From positions 62,001 to 126,000 of the forward strand of contig NZ_JAATNG010000008.1 in the NCBI RefSeq assembly GCF_013184805.1: DNA of 64,000 nt. The letters are read 5' to 3'. The stretch comes from Pseudoruegeria sp. HB172150. GTDB lineage: Bacteria; Pseudomonadota; Alphaproteobacteria; Rhodobacterales; Rhodobacteraceae. Under the pieces are notes generated by a model. The model was not told where the DNA came from. It made no database searches and was given only the letters and a program-made list of their open reading frames with translations. This document shows, in pieces, positions 1 to 8,533 of the stretch. The translations under genes were made by a program, and so were the position numbers. Positions within the stretch are counted from its first letter, which is position 1. Each line of letters opens with the position of its first letter.

Positions 1-76
1 CTGGGGCCAGACCGGCGAAATCGGGCTGACCCACGTCCGCAACCTCGGGCCGACGGTCAACTGGTTCGAGCTTTGA
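1..76 (+). CDS. metallophosphoesterase-like protein, C-terminal end only
   Basis: Only the last 24 codons are in the window (frame starts at base 2, stop TGA 74-76). The residues read WGQTGEIGLTHV then RNLGPTVNWFEL. They align without gaps to the C-terminus of the next gene (WGHEGAIGKTRV then VNLGPSPNWFEV), so this is the end of a paralogous metallophosphoesterase. The stop overlaps the next start as TGATG, so the two are translationally coupled. The catalytic part lies outside the window, so the function is inferred only from this homology. Confidence 0.7.
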   Translation, partial: WGQTGEIGLTHVRNLGPTVNWFEL

Positions 77-675
77 TGCGCATTCTCGCCTTCTCGGACC
101 TGCATCTCGGTCGCAGCCGCGCAGCGGCGCTGGTCGAGGCGAGTGCGGAGGCCGATCTGGTGATCGGCGCGGGCGATTTCTGCAACATGCGGCGCGGGCT
201 GGAGGAGGCGATGGCGCTGCTGGGCAGGATCGCGGCGCCGATGGTGGTCGTTCCGGGGAATGCCGAAAGCGCGGAGGAACTTCGCACTGCCGCCCATGAA
301 GGCACACGCGTCCTGCACGGCGACGGTTGCGAGATCGACGGGCTCAAACTCTTCGGCCTCGGCTACGGAGTGCCTGTGACGCCCTTCGGCGACTGGTCTT
401 GCGACCTGAGCGAATTCGACGCGGCGACACTGCTGTCGCGATGTGACGCCGCCGACATTCTGATCACGCATTCGCCGCCCAAGGGCATTGCCGACCAGAC
501 TTCGGGCGGGCAATCTGTCGGCTCCACGGCGATCCGGGACGCGATAGAGCGGATGCAGCCGCAGCTTGCCGTCTGCGGCCATATCCATGACAGCTGGGGG
601 CACGAGGGGGCGATCGGAAAGACCCGCGTCGTCAACCTCGGCCCCAGCCCGAACTGGTTCGAGGTGGAAACGTGA
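76..675 (+). CDS. calcineurin-like metallophosphoesterase
   Basis: This 199-residue protein has the two-metal phosphoesterase pattern: D8 and H10 in SDLHLG, D34 in GAGDF, N62 in PGNAES, H132 in THSPP, and H169/H171 in CGHIHD. The GN box lacks the usual following His (GNAE), as in many small phosphodiesterase-like members of this superfamily. The ATG at 76 is chosen because it overlaps the upstream stop; a TTG one codon earlier is less likely. The substrate cannot be told from sequence. It ends in a GTGA overlap with the LysE-type gene, so it sits within an operon of at least four genes ending in moaB. Confidence 0.85.
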   Translation: MRILAFSDLHLGRSRAAALVEASAEADLVIGAGDFCNMRRGLEEAMALLGRIAAPMVVVPGNAESAEELRTAAHEGTRVLHGDGCEIDGLKLFGLGYGVPVTPFGDWSCDLSEFDAATLLSRCDAADILITHSPPKGIADQTSGGQSVGSTAIRDAIERMQPQLAVCGHIHDSWGHEGAIGKTRVVNLGPSPNWFEVET

Positions 676-1286
676 TCGATCCAATCGTCCTTCTGGCCTT
701 CATCCCAGCCGCACTGGCGCTGAATTTCACACCCGGGGCGGATATGATGTTCTGCCTCGGGCAGGGTCTGCGCCACGGCCCGCGCGCCGCCTGGGCGGCG
801 AGCGCGGGGATCTCAACCGGCTCGATGATCCACGTCACGCTCGCCGGTCTCGGGCTCGGCGCGGTGGTGGCGCATTCACCCTGGCTGTTCGACGTGATCC
901 GCTGGGCCGGTGTCGCCTACCTGTTGTGGCTGGCAGTGCAGGCGCTGCGCGCCGGGCCGATGAAGGCAAAGCCGCAGGGCTCCACCCATGCCTACCGCGA
1001 GGGGCTGATGGTCAACCTGACCAATCCCAAGGTGATCCTCTTCGTGCTGGCCTTCATCCCGCAATTCGTCGACCCGGCGCGCGCGGTGCTGCCGCAGTTC
1101 CTCGCCTACGGCGCCGTGCTGGCCACCGGCGGCTTTTTCATCAACGGTCTCGTCGGCCTGTTCGCCGGTGGTATCGGCAAGCGCCTCGCCTCCTCCCCCG
1201 GCTTCTCGAAGGGGCTTGGCTGGGTCAGCGCCGGCATCTTCTCAGCCCTCGCGGTGCGACTCGCGGTGATGGAGCGTGCGTCATGA
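672..1286 (+). CDS. LysE/RhtB family amino-acid exporter
   Basis: A 204-residue inner-membrane protein starting at GTG 672, which overlaps the preceding stop. It has the family's N-terminal signature: a first helix ending in NFTPGADMMFCLGQGLRHG (residues 17-35), then a small-residue-rich helix. About six hydrophobic segments follow, and the length (about 200) is typical. A second signature, NLTNPKVILFVLAFIPQF, is at about residues 115-132. The family exports amino acids or homoserine lactones down the proton gradient; the substrate is unknown here. Its stop overlaps the moaB start as ATGA. Confidence 0.85.
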   Translation: MIDPIVLLAFIPAALALNFTPGADMMFCLGQGLRHGPRAAWAASAGISTGSMIHVTLAGLGLGAVVAHSPWLFDVIRWAGVAYLLWLAVQALRAGPMKAKPQGSTHAYREGLMVNLTNPKVILFVLAFIPQFVDPARAVLPQFLAYGAVLATGGFFINGLVGLFAGGIGKRLASSPGFSKGLGWVSAGIFSALAVRLAVMERAS

Positions 1287-1825
1287 GCCGGATCGACGAA
1301 AGCAAGGATTTCGTCCCGGTTCGCATCGCCGTGCTGACCGTGTCCGACACACGCTCGCTGGAAGAGGACCGCTCCGGGCAGGTGCTGGTCGACCGCATCG
1401 CCGATGCTGGTCACTTGCTCGCTTCCCGTGCCATCCTCCCCGACGAACGCACCCAGATCGCCGATCAGCTGCGCGCATGGTGCGCAGACCCCGACATTGA
1501 TGCGGTTATCTCAACCGGTGGAACCGGCCTTACCGGGCGCGACGTGACAGTGGAGGCGCATCGCGACGTCTACGAAAAGGAAATCGACGCCTTCGGCACC
1601 GTCTTCACCATTGTTTCTATGCAGAAAATCGGTACCAGCGCGGTGCAAAGCCGCGCCACCGGCGGCGTTGCCAACGGGACCTACCTGTTCGCGCTGCCCG
1701 GCAGCCCCGGCGCCTGCAAGGACGCATGGGACGAGATCCTCAAAGCACAGTTCGACTATCGCCACCGGCCCTGCAATTTCGTGGAAATCATGCCGCGGCT
1801 CGACGAACATTTGCGCCGGAAATAG
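1283..1825 (+). CDS. moaB: molybdopterin adenylyltransferase-like protein MoaB
   Basis: A 180-residue protein of the MoaB/Mog fold, which activates molybdopterin with ATP before metal insertion. Visible motifs are LTVSDTRSLEEDRSG (about 18-32), the nucleotide/pterin loop STGGTGLTGRD (78-88) and the C-terminal ALPGSPGACKDAWDEIL. The length fits MoaB rather than the longer MoeA/CinA proteins. The ATG at 1283 lies in an ATGA overlap with the LysE-type gene. The host needs the cofactor for two enzymes encoded in this window, xanthine dehydrogenase and NasA, although they are not adjacent. Confidence 0.88.
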   Translation: MSRIDESKDFVPVRIAVLTVSDTRSLEEDRSGQVLVDRIADAGHLLASRAILPDERTQIADQLRAWCADPDIDAVISTGGTGLTGRDVTVEAHRDVYEKEIDAFGTVFTIVSMQKIGTSAVQSRATGGVANGTYLFALPGSPGACKDAWDEILKAQFDYRHRPCNFVEIMPRLDEHLRRK

Positions 1826-1946
1826 CGGCGCGGGCCACACTGCCCCGAAACCGTCTCAAAAAATGTGCATAATGTCGCAACGGAAACGGCGCGGGCATTC
1901 GTAACACGTATGTGGCTTGGCGCGTTTTCTGCGGCAGGCTATTCAA

Positions 1947-3443
1947 ATGCCTGAAACTTTGAAGGCGATACCACTGCTCATGCGATTTCTGCGCCGATCC
2001 CTTGTAGGCCTTTTCCTGATGGCGGTGACGCTCGGCCTTCTGGCCTATGCCGGGCAGACCGTCTGGGGGGCACTGGAATCCGTCTGGAACCAGGAAAGCA
2101 ACCCGCGCCCCGCGCGCGAACGGGTCTTCGCCGTCAATGTCGTGACGTATGAACCGGTTTCGGTAACGCCAGTCATGACTTCATTCGGAGAGGTGCGCAG
2201 CCGTCGAACGCTGGAAGTGCGGGCAACTGCCTCCGGCACCGTCGTCGAACTGGCCGAGGATTTCGAGGATGGCGGCTCTGTCCGGGCGGGCGACCTTCTG
2301 CTGCGGGTCGATCCCACCGATGCCGAAGAGGCGCTGGAAGTGGCCCGGACCGACCTTGCCGAGGCAGAGGCCGAACTGCGCGATGCGCGCCGTGCGCTCG
2401 AGATAGCGCAGGACGATGTCGCCCAGGCCGAAGCGCAGTCGGAACTGCGCAGCCAGGCGCTGGCCCGCGCCCGCAGCCTCGCCGAACGCGGCGTCGGCAC
2501 AGAGGCTGCGGTGGAAGAGGCGGCGCTTGCCGAAGCCTCCGCCAAGCAGTCGGTCCTGTCAAAGCGGCAGGCGCTCGCCAATGCCGAGGCACGCGTTGAT
2601 CAGGCGCAGAACGGAATGGCTCGGCAGAGGATCGCGCTGGCCGAGGCCCAGCGCGCGGTCGAGGATACCGCGATCCGCGCCGCCTTCTCTGGCACGCTCA
2701 GCGATGTCACGGTGGTGCAAGGCCGGCTGGTGCAAAACAACGAGCAGGTCGCCAATCTCGTGGACTCCGAATTGCTTGAGGTCGCGTTCCGCGTCTCCAC
2801 CTCGGAATATGCCCGTCTGCTCGACGAGAACGGCGACCTGATCAAGGCAGAGGTCTTGGTCGCGCTAGACGTGCTGGGCACCGATCTGGAAACCAGTGGC
2901 ATCATCAGCCGCGAGAGCGCCTCTGTCGGTGACGGCCAGTCCGGCCGCCAGATCTTTGCCCGCATCGAACAGCCGCGCGGCTTCCGTCCCGGCGATTTCG
3001 TCAGCGTCCATATCAACGAGCCGGAACTGCGCGGCGTGGCGTTGCTGCCCGCCTCGACGCTGGATGCTGCCGGCAATGTGTTGGTAGTGACCGAAGATGA
3101 ACGGCTCAAGGCCGTACCGGTGGAATTGCTGCGGCGACAGGGCGACGACGTGATCGTTCGCGCTGCCGGGTTGTCCGGACAGCAGGTGGTTGCCGAACGC
3201 TCGCCGCTGCTGGGCGAGGGGATCAAGGTGCGCGCCATCGGTCCCGGCGCCGCCCCGGCGGAGGAACCGGAAGAACCTGCAATGGTCGAACTGACTGAGG
3301 AACGCCGCGCGCGCCTCGTCGCCTTTGTCGAGGCGAATACCTTCATGCCGCAGGACGCCAAGGAGCGTGTGCTGGCGCAGCTCGCCCAGCCGATGGTGCC
3401 CGTCCAGACCGTCGAGCGCATTGAAGCGCGGATGGGTGGCTGA
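1947..3443 (+). CDS. RND efflux periplasmic adaptor (HlyD/MFP family)
   Basis: About 498 residues. An N-terminal membrane anchor (LVGLFLMAVTLGLLAYAG) is followed by a lipoyl-type half motif (RATASGTVVELAEDFEDGG), a long Ala/Glu/Arg-rich coiled-coil hairpin (about 120-240), the second lipoyl half (FSGTLSDVTVVQGRLV) and beta-barrel domains. Such adaptors bridge an inner-membrane RND pump and an outer-membrane channel. Start choice is uncertain: ATG 1947 is preferred (GGCAGG upstream), with TTG 1917 and ATG 1980 possible. The C-terminal extension after about residue 440 is Glu/Pro-rich then helical, longer than in typical adaptors. The RND permease follows after 68 bases; no outer-membrane factor gene is nearby. 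Confidence 0.85.
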   Translation: MPETLKAIPLLMRFLRRSLVGLFLMAVTLGLLAYAGQTVWGALESVWNQESNPRPARERVFAVNVVTYEPVSVTPVMTSFGEVRSRRTLEVRATASGTVVELAEDFEDGGSVRAGDLLLRVDPTDAEEALEVARTDLAEAEAELRDARRALEIAQDDVAQAEAQSELRSQALARARSLAERGVGTEAAVEEAALAEASAKQSVLSKRQALANAEARVDQAQNGMARQRIALAEAQRAVEDTAIRAAFSGTLSDVTVVQGRLVQNNEQVANLVDSELLEVAFRVSTSEYARLLDENGDLIKAEVLVALDVLGTDLETSGIISRESASVGDGQSGRQIFARIEQPRGFRPGDFVSVHINEPELRGVALLPASTLDAAGNVLVVTEDERLKAVPVELLRRQGDDVIVRAAGLSGQQVVAERSPLLGEGIKVRAIGPGAAPAEEPEEPAMVELTEERRARLVAFVEANTFMPQDAKERVLAQLAQPMVPVQTVERIEARMGG

Positions 3444-3511
3444 CACGATGCGCGGTGCCTCCGCCTCCGCGTTGAATGTACGCCGCCACGACGGCGCCGG
3501 AGGAACCCGGC

Positions 3512-6500
3512 ATGGATGAACGCTTCCCCCGCGTCGGCGGCATCCTGTCCTATTTCACGCGTCACGCCACGGCGGCGAACCTGCTGCTGGTGCTGATGAT
3601 CGCCGCCGGGCTGTTCGCCTTCCCCCGTATGCGGGCACAGTTCTTCCCCGATATCGTCGTCGACGAGATCGACGTTTCTGTCAGCTGGGACGGCGCCGGG
3701 GCCGAAGATGTGGACCGCGCCATCGTACAACTGCTCGAACCGGTCCTGCTGGCCGTCGAGGGTGTGGTGGCGTCCGAATCCGTCAGCCGCGAGGGGCGAG
3801 CCTCGATCGAACTGGAGTTCGAGCCGGGCTGGAACATGTCCCGCGCAGCCGATGACGTGGAATCCGCCGTCGACACGGTAAGCAACCTGCCCGAGGATGC
3901 CGACGAACCCACGATCCGGTGGGGCGGCTGGCGCGACCGCGTGACAGACGTGGTCATCACCGGTCCCGTGGGCGTCGATCAGCTTGGCCGCTTTGCAGAC
4001 GAATTCGTCACCAGGCTTTTCGCCGAGGGTGTGACCCGAACCACCATCCGCGGCTTGGCCGATCCCGAGACCGTGGTCGAGGTGCCTTCGATCTCGCTGA
4101 TCGAACATGATATCACCATGCAGGAGATCGCCGACGCCATCGCGGGCGAGGCAGAGGCCGACCCGGCAGGCGATGTCGACGGCGCCAATGCGCGCGTCCG
4201 TACCGGTGTGGCCAAAACCGGCGCCGACCAGATCGCCGCCATTTCGCTGCGCTCAAATTCCGACGGTTCGAAACTGACGATCGGCGATGTTGCCGATGTC
4301 ATCGTCGGCGGCATCGACCGCGACCGCGCCTATTTCGTCGGCGAACACCCGGCGATCTCGGTCCGTGTCGACCGCTCCGACCGCGGTGACGCGATCAAGA
4401 TCCAGCGGCAGGTCGAGGATGTCGCCGCCGAGATGGAACTCACCCTGCCCGAGGGCGTTCAGATCGACCTGATCCGCACCCGGGCAGAGGCGATCACCAA
4501 CCGCCTGAACATATTGCTCGACAACGGCCTGATGGGGCTTGGCCTCGTCCTTGCGCTGCTGTTCCTGTTCCTGAACGCGCGCACCGCCTTCTGGGTCGCC
4601 GCAGGAATTCCCGTCGCGATGACCTCTGCCATCGCGCTGATGTATGTCGGGGGGTTCACGCTCAACATGATCTCGCTCTTTGCGCTGATCATCACGCTGG
4701 GCATCGTTGTGGACGACGCAATTGTTGTCGCGGAACACGCCGACCATCGTGCCCGCCGCCTGCCCGAAACGCCGGTGCAGGCCGCCGAGAACGCCGCGCG
4801 CAAGATGTTCCCCCCGGTCTTCTCCTCGACCGTGACTACTGTGATCGCCTTTTTTGGCCTGACCGTGATCAGCGGCCGCTTCGGAGAGATGATCGCCGAC
4901 ATCCCGTTCACTGTGATCGTGGTGCTTCTGGCGTCGCTGATTGAATGCTTCCTGATCCTGCCGAACCACATGTCGCACTCCATCGGCAACGCGGTGAAGG
5001 TTCGCTGGTACGACATGCCGTCGCGTTACGTGAATATCGGATTCCGCTGGTTCCGCGAGACCATATTCCGCAGGCTGATGAAGCTGGTGGTCTGGGCGCG
5101 TTACCCTGTGTTGGCCATGGCGCTCCTGCTTCTGGCGCTGCAGATCGGCGCCTTCATCCGCGGCGACCTGCAATGGCGGTTCTTCAACTCGCCGGAACAG
5201 GGATCGGTCTCGGGCAATATCGCGATGGCGCCGGGGGCCACACGCTCCGACACGATGGAAATGATGCGCGAACTGCAGCGCGCGACCGATGCCGTCGCCG
5301 AACGGCTGGAGGATGAACACGGGCTGAACCCGCTCGACTATGTCATCGCCGAGATCGGCGGCAACACCGGCCGTGCCCTGTCGGGCGTGGAAAACAAGGA
5401 GGACTACCAGCTCGGCTCCATCGCCATCGAATTGATCGACGCCGATCTGCGTCCCTATTCCAGCTTCCGCTTCGTCGAACTGCTGCAGGAAGAGGTCCGC
5501 CAGCACCCGATGGCAGAGATCGTCAGCTTCCGCGGCTGGCGCGGCGGCCCCGGAGGCGACGCGCTGGACGTGCAGCTTTTCGGCGCGTCCGGCGACATCC
5601 TGAAGGAAGCGGCGGAATCGCTGAAGGCGCAGGTCTCGCAGTTCCCCGAGGTCTCTGCGCTGGAGGACTCGCTGTCCTACGACAAAGAGGAACTGGTGCT
5701 GCAGCTGACACCGCAGGGCCAGGCGCTGGGCTTTACGATCAGCGACCTCGGCCGCGTACTGCGCCACCGGCTGAACGGGATCGAGGCTGCGACTTATCCC
5801 GACGGCCCCCGGACTGGCGCGATCCGGGTCGAGCTTCCGGCCGGCGAACTGACCGCCGACTTCCTCGATCGAACCCGCATGCGCACCTCTTCCGGCGACT
5901 ATGTCGCGCTGGCCGATATCGTGACCGTCGAACGTGCCGCCGGGTTCTCCACCGTCCGGCGCGAGAACGGGTTGCGGCTGGTCTCGGTCACCGGCGACAT
6001 TTCCGAAGACGACCCGGCGCGCGCCAACGAGATCATTGATGCGCTCGAGGAGACGATCCTGCCGGGACTGGAATCGACCTTTGGCGTCACCTGGCAGATG
6101 TCCGGCCTCGCCGAGCAGGAGAACGAATTCCTGAGCGACGCCAGGAACGGCTTCATCATGTGCCTTCTGGGCATTTACCTCGTGCTGGCCTGGATCTTCG
6201 GCTCCTGGACTCGGCCCATCGTGGTAATGGCAATCATTCCCTTCGGCCTCGTCGGCGCCTTCTGGGGTCACATCCACTGGGGTGTGCCGCTGTCGATGTT
6301 CTCGGTCGTCGGTCTGATCGGCATGACCGGCATCATCATCAACGACTCCATCGTGCTGGTGACAACGGTCGATGAGTATGCCGAGACGCGCGGCCTGATC
6401 CCGGCGATCATCGACGGCGCTGCAGACCGCCTGCGCGCGGTGATGCTGACGACCGCGACCACCGTCCTGGGCCTTGCGCCCCTGCTTTACGAGGGATCGC

Positions 6501-6931
6501 AGGACGCGCAGTTCCTGAAACCGACGGTGATCACACTGGTCTATGGGCTGGGCTTCGGCATGGTGCTGGTCCTGCTGGTGGTGCCGGCGTTGATGGCGAT
6601 GCAGCAGGACGTGTCAAAGCAGGTCCGTGCGTTCAAGCGCGCGCTGCGCCCGTCTGGGCAGGGCAGCGGAGTGACCGCCGCCGTCGCCGTCACCGGCCTC
6701 GCGCTGCTGGCGCTCTTCGCCGCCACACTTGGCGCGGTCATTGTGACGGGCGCGCTGCCCTCACCGCTGCTGGCGCTATTGCCCGGCGCCTGGGCTACGT
6801 CGACCGGAGCGCCGATGCTCACGATCGCGCTGGTGCTGTTCCTGATCGGCACGGCCATCCTTGTTCTTGCTGCCTACCTGATCGCGGCGCTGGCGCTGAC
6901 TCTCTTCGGCCGCCGCGGCACCGCCGCCTGA
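3512..6931 (+). CDS. RND family efflux permease (AcrB/MMPL type)
   Basis: A 1139-residue proton-driven inner-membrane transporter. The TM4 motif GIVVDDAIVVAEHADH carries the paired acidic residues D401/D402 that relay protons in AcrB-type pumps, and TM helices fall in the usual two sets (about 345-560 and 880-1020) separated by large periplasmic loops. ATG 3512 has a GGAGGA ribosome site nine bases upstream; an in-frame ATG at 3476 lacks one. The protein is about 90 residues longer than typical RND pumps: after the usual last helix there are two further hydrophobic segments (about 1055-1085 and 1105-1132). It is likely co-transcribed with the adaptor. The substrate is unknown. Confidence 0.88.
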   Translation: MDERFPRVGGILSYFTRHATAANLLLVLMIAAGLFAFPRMRAQFFPDIVVDEIDVSVSWDGAGAEDVDRAIVQLLEPVLLAVEGVVASESVSREGRASIELEFEPGWNMSRAADDVESAVDTVSNLPEDADEPTIRWGGWRDRVTDVVITGPVGVDQLGRFADEFVTRLFAEGVTRTTIRGLADPETVVEVPSISLIEHDITMQEIADAIAGEAEADPAGDVDGANARVRTGVAKTGADQIAAISLRSNSDGSKLTIGDVADVIVGGIDRDRAYFVGEHPAISVRVDRSDRGDAIKIQRQVEDVAAEMELTLPEGVQIDLIRTRAEAITNRLNILLDNGLMGLGLVLALLFLFLNARTAFWVAAGIPVAMTSAIALMYVGGFTLNMISLFALIITLGIVVDDAIVVAEHADHRARRLPETPVQAAENAARKMFPPVFSSTVTTVIAFFGLTVISGRFGEMIADIPFTVIVVLLASLIECFLILPNHMSHSIGNAVKVRWYDMPSRYVNIGFRWFRETIFRRLMKLVVWARYPVLAMALLLLALQIGAFIRGDLQWRFFNSPEQGSVSGNIAMAPGATRSDTMEMMRELQRATDAVAERLEDEHGLNPLDYVIAEIGGNTGRALSGVENKEDYQLGSIAIELIDADLRPYSSFRFVELLQEEVRQHPMAEIVSFRGWRGGPGGDALDVQLFGASGDILKEAAESLKAQVSQFPEVSALEDSLSYDKEELVLQLTPQGQALGFTISDLGRVLRHRLNGIEAATYPDGPRTGAIRVELPAGELTADFLDRTRMRTSSGDYVALADIVTVERAAGFSTVRRENGLRLVSVTGDISEDDPARANEIIDALEETILPGLESTFGVTWQMSGLAEQENEFLSDARNGFIMCLLGIYLVLAWIFGSWTRPIVVMAIIPFGLVGAFWGHIHWGVPLSMFSVVGLIGMTGIIINDSIVLVTTVDEYAETRGLIPAIIDGAADRLRAVMLTTATTVLGLAPLLYEGSQDAQFLKPTVITLVYGLGFGMVLVLLVVPALMAMQQDVSKQVRAFKRALRPSGQGSGVTAAVAVTGLALLALFAATLGAVIVTGALPSPLLALLPGAWATSTGAPMLTIALVLFLIGTAILVLAAYLIAALALTLFGRRGTAA

Positions 6932-6968
6932 CCGGCAGGCGCTGGCAGAAATAGCGCCCGCGCAAGTC

Positions 6969-7655
6969 TCAGTACTGGTCCCGCCGGCGCAGCCAGCCCA
7001 TGCCCCGGCCCGGCGGCTCGTCCCGCCCCAGCGCGGTCATGTCCAGCAGCCGGTAGGCGCCGTTGATCTCCTCGATCCCGCGGCCGTAGGTGGAATAGGT
7101 GTGATACACCGCCTCCCCCTCCTTCGCGAAGAAAGACAGCCCCGGCATCTCGATCTGCGGCGGCGGTGTCATCGAGCCGTAATTGTATTCCGACTCCACC
7201 CGCTCCGCTTCCGGAAAGCTGACGCCGAAGTCCCGGCCGAAATCGATTCCATTCGAAGAGACCCAGCGCAGGGTCCAGCCCATCCGGCCCCGGTAAGCGT
7301 CGAGCTTTTCGAACGGCGCCGAGGACACCAGCACCAGGGTCGTATCCCGATGCGCCAGGTGGACGTCGATGCCGTTCATGTTGTCCGCCCAGAAGGAGCA
7401 GGACTTGCAGCCTTCCTCCCAGTCCGGCGCGAACATGAAGTGGTAGACGGCAAGCTGTGCCCGCCCGTCGAAGAGTTCGCCGAGCGTCTCGCCGCCCCTC
7501 TCCGAGGTGAACCTGTACGAAGCATCGATCAGAACCCGCGGCAGCGCGCGCCGCGCCGCCGCCAGTTCGTCATGCGCCCGCATATGGGCCTTCTCGTGGG
7601 CGAGAAGGCCGATACGCGCCCGGGTCCAGTCGTCCCGTGACACGGCAGCGGTCAT
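6969..7655 (-). CDS. DUF899 family thioredoxin-like protein
   Basis: A 228-residue protein with the DUF899 pattern: a helical N-terminus, then a thioredoxin-like core with LAVYHFMFAPDWEEGCKSCSFWADN. The CKSC pair sits at the position of a thioredoxin CXXC, and the C-terminal part has VYHTYSTYGRGIE. The biochemical activity of the family is not established. ATG 7655 overlaps the stop of the upstream SRPBCC gene (TGA on 7654-7652), so the longer open frame reaching 7883 is not the gene. It is the last gene of an arsR-type regulator/SRPBCC/DUF899 operon, a combination in which both proteins are probably under the ArsR regulator. Confidence 0.85.
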   Translation of the reverse strand: MTAAVSRDDWTRARIGLLAHEKAHMRAHDELAAARRALPRVLIDASYRFTSERGGETLGELFDGRAQLAVYHFMFAPDWEEGCKSCSFWADNMNGIDVHLAHRDTTLVLVSSAPFEKLDAYRGRMGWTLRWVSSNGIDFGRDFGVSFPEAERVESEYNYGSMTPPPQIEMPGLSFFAKEGEAVYHTYSTYGRGIEEINGAYRLLDMTALGRDEPPGRGMGWLRRRDQY

Positions 7656-8086
7656 GCCGTCGTCCCCAGCACGTCCGCGAGCGTGCCAAGGATCCCGGTC
7701 CACCCTTTTTCGTGCCCGTCGCGCGAGCCCTCCGAGGGGAATTTCTCGTGAAAGAGCGTCACCAGCGTCCCTGCGCCTTCCGGCTCGAAGGTCAGCGTCA
7801 CCAGGCTGTCCGGCGCCGCATGCGGCGAGTTCCAGGTAAAGATTAGCCGGTTCGGGCGGTCGATTTCGCGATATTCGCCCCAATGCGGGATCTCTCCCAT
7901 GTCGTTGGTCATCACGATGTCATAGCGGCCGCCGACGCGCGGGTCGTTGGTTGCCGATTTCACGCCGGTTCCCGGACCGGTCAGCATGAAACGCCGGATC
8001 ATCTCCGGGTCCAGCCAGGCGTCGAACACACGCTCGGGCTTGGCGGGAACGGATTGGGTCACGCGCAGCGAAAGGTCAGTCGTCAT
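7652..8086 (-). CDS. SRPBCC (AHSA1-like) domain protein
   Basis: A 144-residue single-domain protein with the AHSA1/START-like pattern: an N-terminal strand SLRVTQSVPAKPERVFDAW, a DPEMIRRFM helix, the GGRYDIVM strand, and C-terminal KGWTGILGTLADVL. The fold binds hydrophobic ligands; the ligand is unknown. It overlaps the ArsR-type gene by 11 bases upstream and the DUF899 gene by four bases downstream, so all three should be translated from one message. Pairing an AHSA1 protein with an ArsR regulator is a recurrent bacterial arrangement. Confidence 0.87.
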   Translation of the reverse strand: MTTDLSLRVTQSVPAKPERVFDAWLDPEMIRRFMLTGPGTGVKSATNDPRVGGRYDIVMTNDMGEIPHWGEYREIDRPNRLIFTWNSPHAAPDSLVTLTFEPEGAGTLVTLFHEKFPSEGSRDGHEKGWTGILGTLADVLGTTA

Positions 8087-8423
8087 CGTCGTTCTCCTCG
8101 GAAAAGATCGCGGCCAGGTGTTCCAGCCGCATGTCCCAGCTGCTCCTCAACTCGGCGAACCATGCGTCGATCAGGCGGAGCGGTTCCATTTCCGGCGCGA
8201 TCAGATGTTCGCGCCATTCGGTCTTGCGGCTGACGAGGCCCGCCTTCTCCAGCGCCTTGATATGCTTGGAGACGGAATTGAGGCTCATGTCGAAACGCCC
8301 GGCGAGGTCGGTCACCCGCAGCGGGCCCTCCTGCACCAGGATCGTCAGGATCCTGCGGCGGTTCGGGTCCGATGCTGCTTTCAGCACCTCGGTCAGCCGG
8401 TCGCTGTCTTCTCGTTCAACCAT
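8076..8423 (-). CDS. ArsR family transcriptional regulator
   Basis: A 115-residue winged-helix protein. The helix-turn-helix is at about residues 28-60 (ASDPNRRRILTILVQEGP, then LAGRFDMSLNSVSKHIKALE). It has no cysteine metal site, so it belongs to the metal-independent ArsR class often linked to SRPBCC proteins. The C-terminus is very acidic (EENDDDD). It is the first gene of the minus-strand operon and is divergent from the aldo/keto reductase. An imperfect palindrome in the shared spacer (8442-8459) is a possible operator. Confidence 0.87.
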   Translation of the reverse strand: MVEREDSDRLTEVLKAASDPNRRRILTILVQEGPLRVTDLAGRFDMSLNSVSKHIKALEKAGLVSRKTEWREHLIAPEMEPLRLIDAWFAELRSSWDMRLEHLAAIFSEENDDDD

Positions 8424-8441
8424 ATGGATGAATTAAAGCGA

Positions 8442-8459
8442 GTTGCTCGATCAGTCAAC
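8442..8459. promoter_or_regulatory. imperfect palindrome, possible ArsR operator
   Basis: GTTGCTCGATCAGTCAAC matches its own reverse complement at 12 of 18 positions, including GTTG/CAAC arms and a central GATC. It lies 19 bases upstream of the ArsR-type start, where an autoregulatory operator would be expected. This is an inference from position and symmetry only. Confidence 0.3.
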
Positions 8460-8533
8460 CCGAAAGGTGAATGACTGCTACTTGCCCCCGCCCCGGCGGC
8501 CCGGTAGGTCTTGGTCAAAACGGGAGAGACCGC

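Noticed and set aside
4253-6277. Long open frames antisense to real genes (also for example 26836-28623, 32809-35181, 38715-40145, 39904-41886 and 46007-47389, all minus)
   Set aside because: They mirror well-identified genes on the other strand. Their composition is the product of GC-rich third positions (Arg/His/Gln/Asp-rich, no domains), and none has its own ribosome site or intergenic promoter.
6969-7883. Longer form of the DUF899 gene starting at 7883
   Set aside because: The extra 76 residues overlap the SRPBCC gene antiparallel to nothing conserved, and ATG 7655 gives the family length plus an ATGA overlap.
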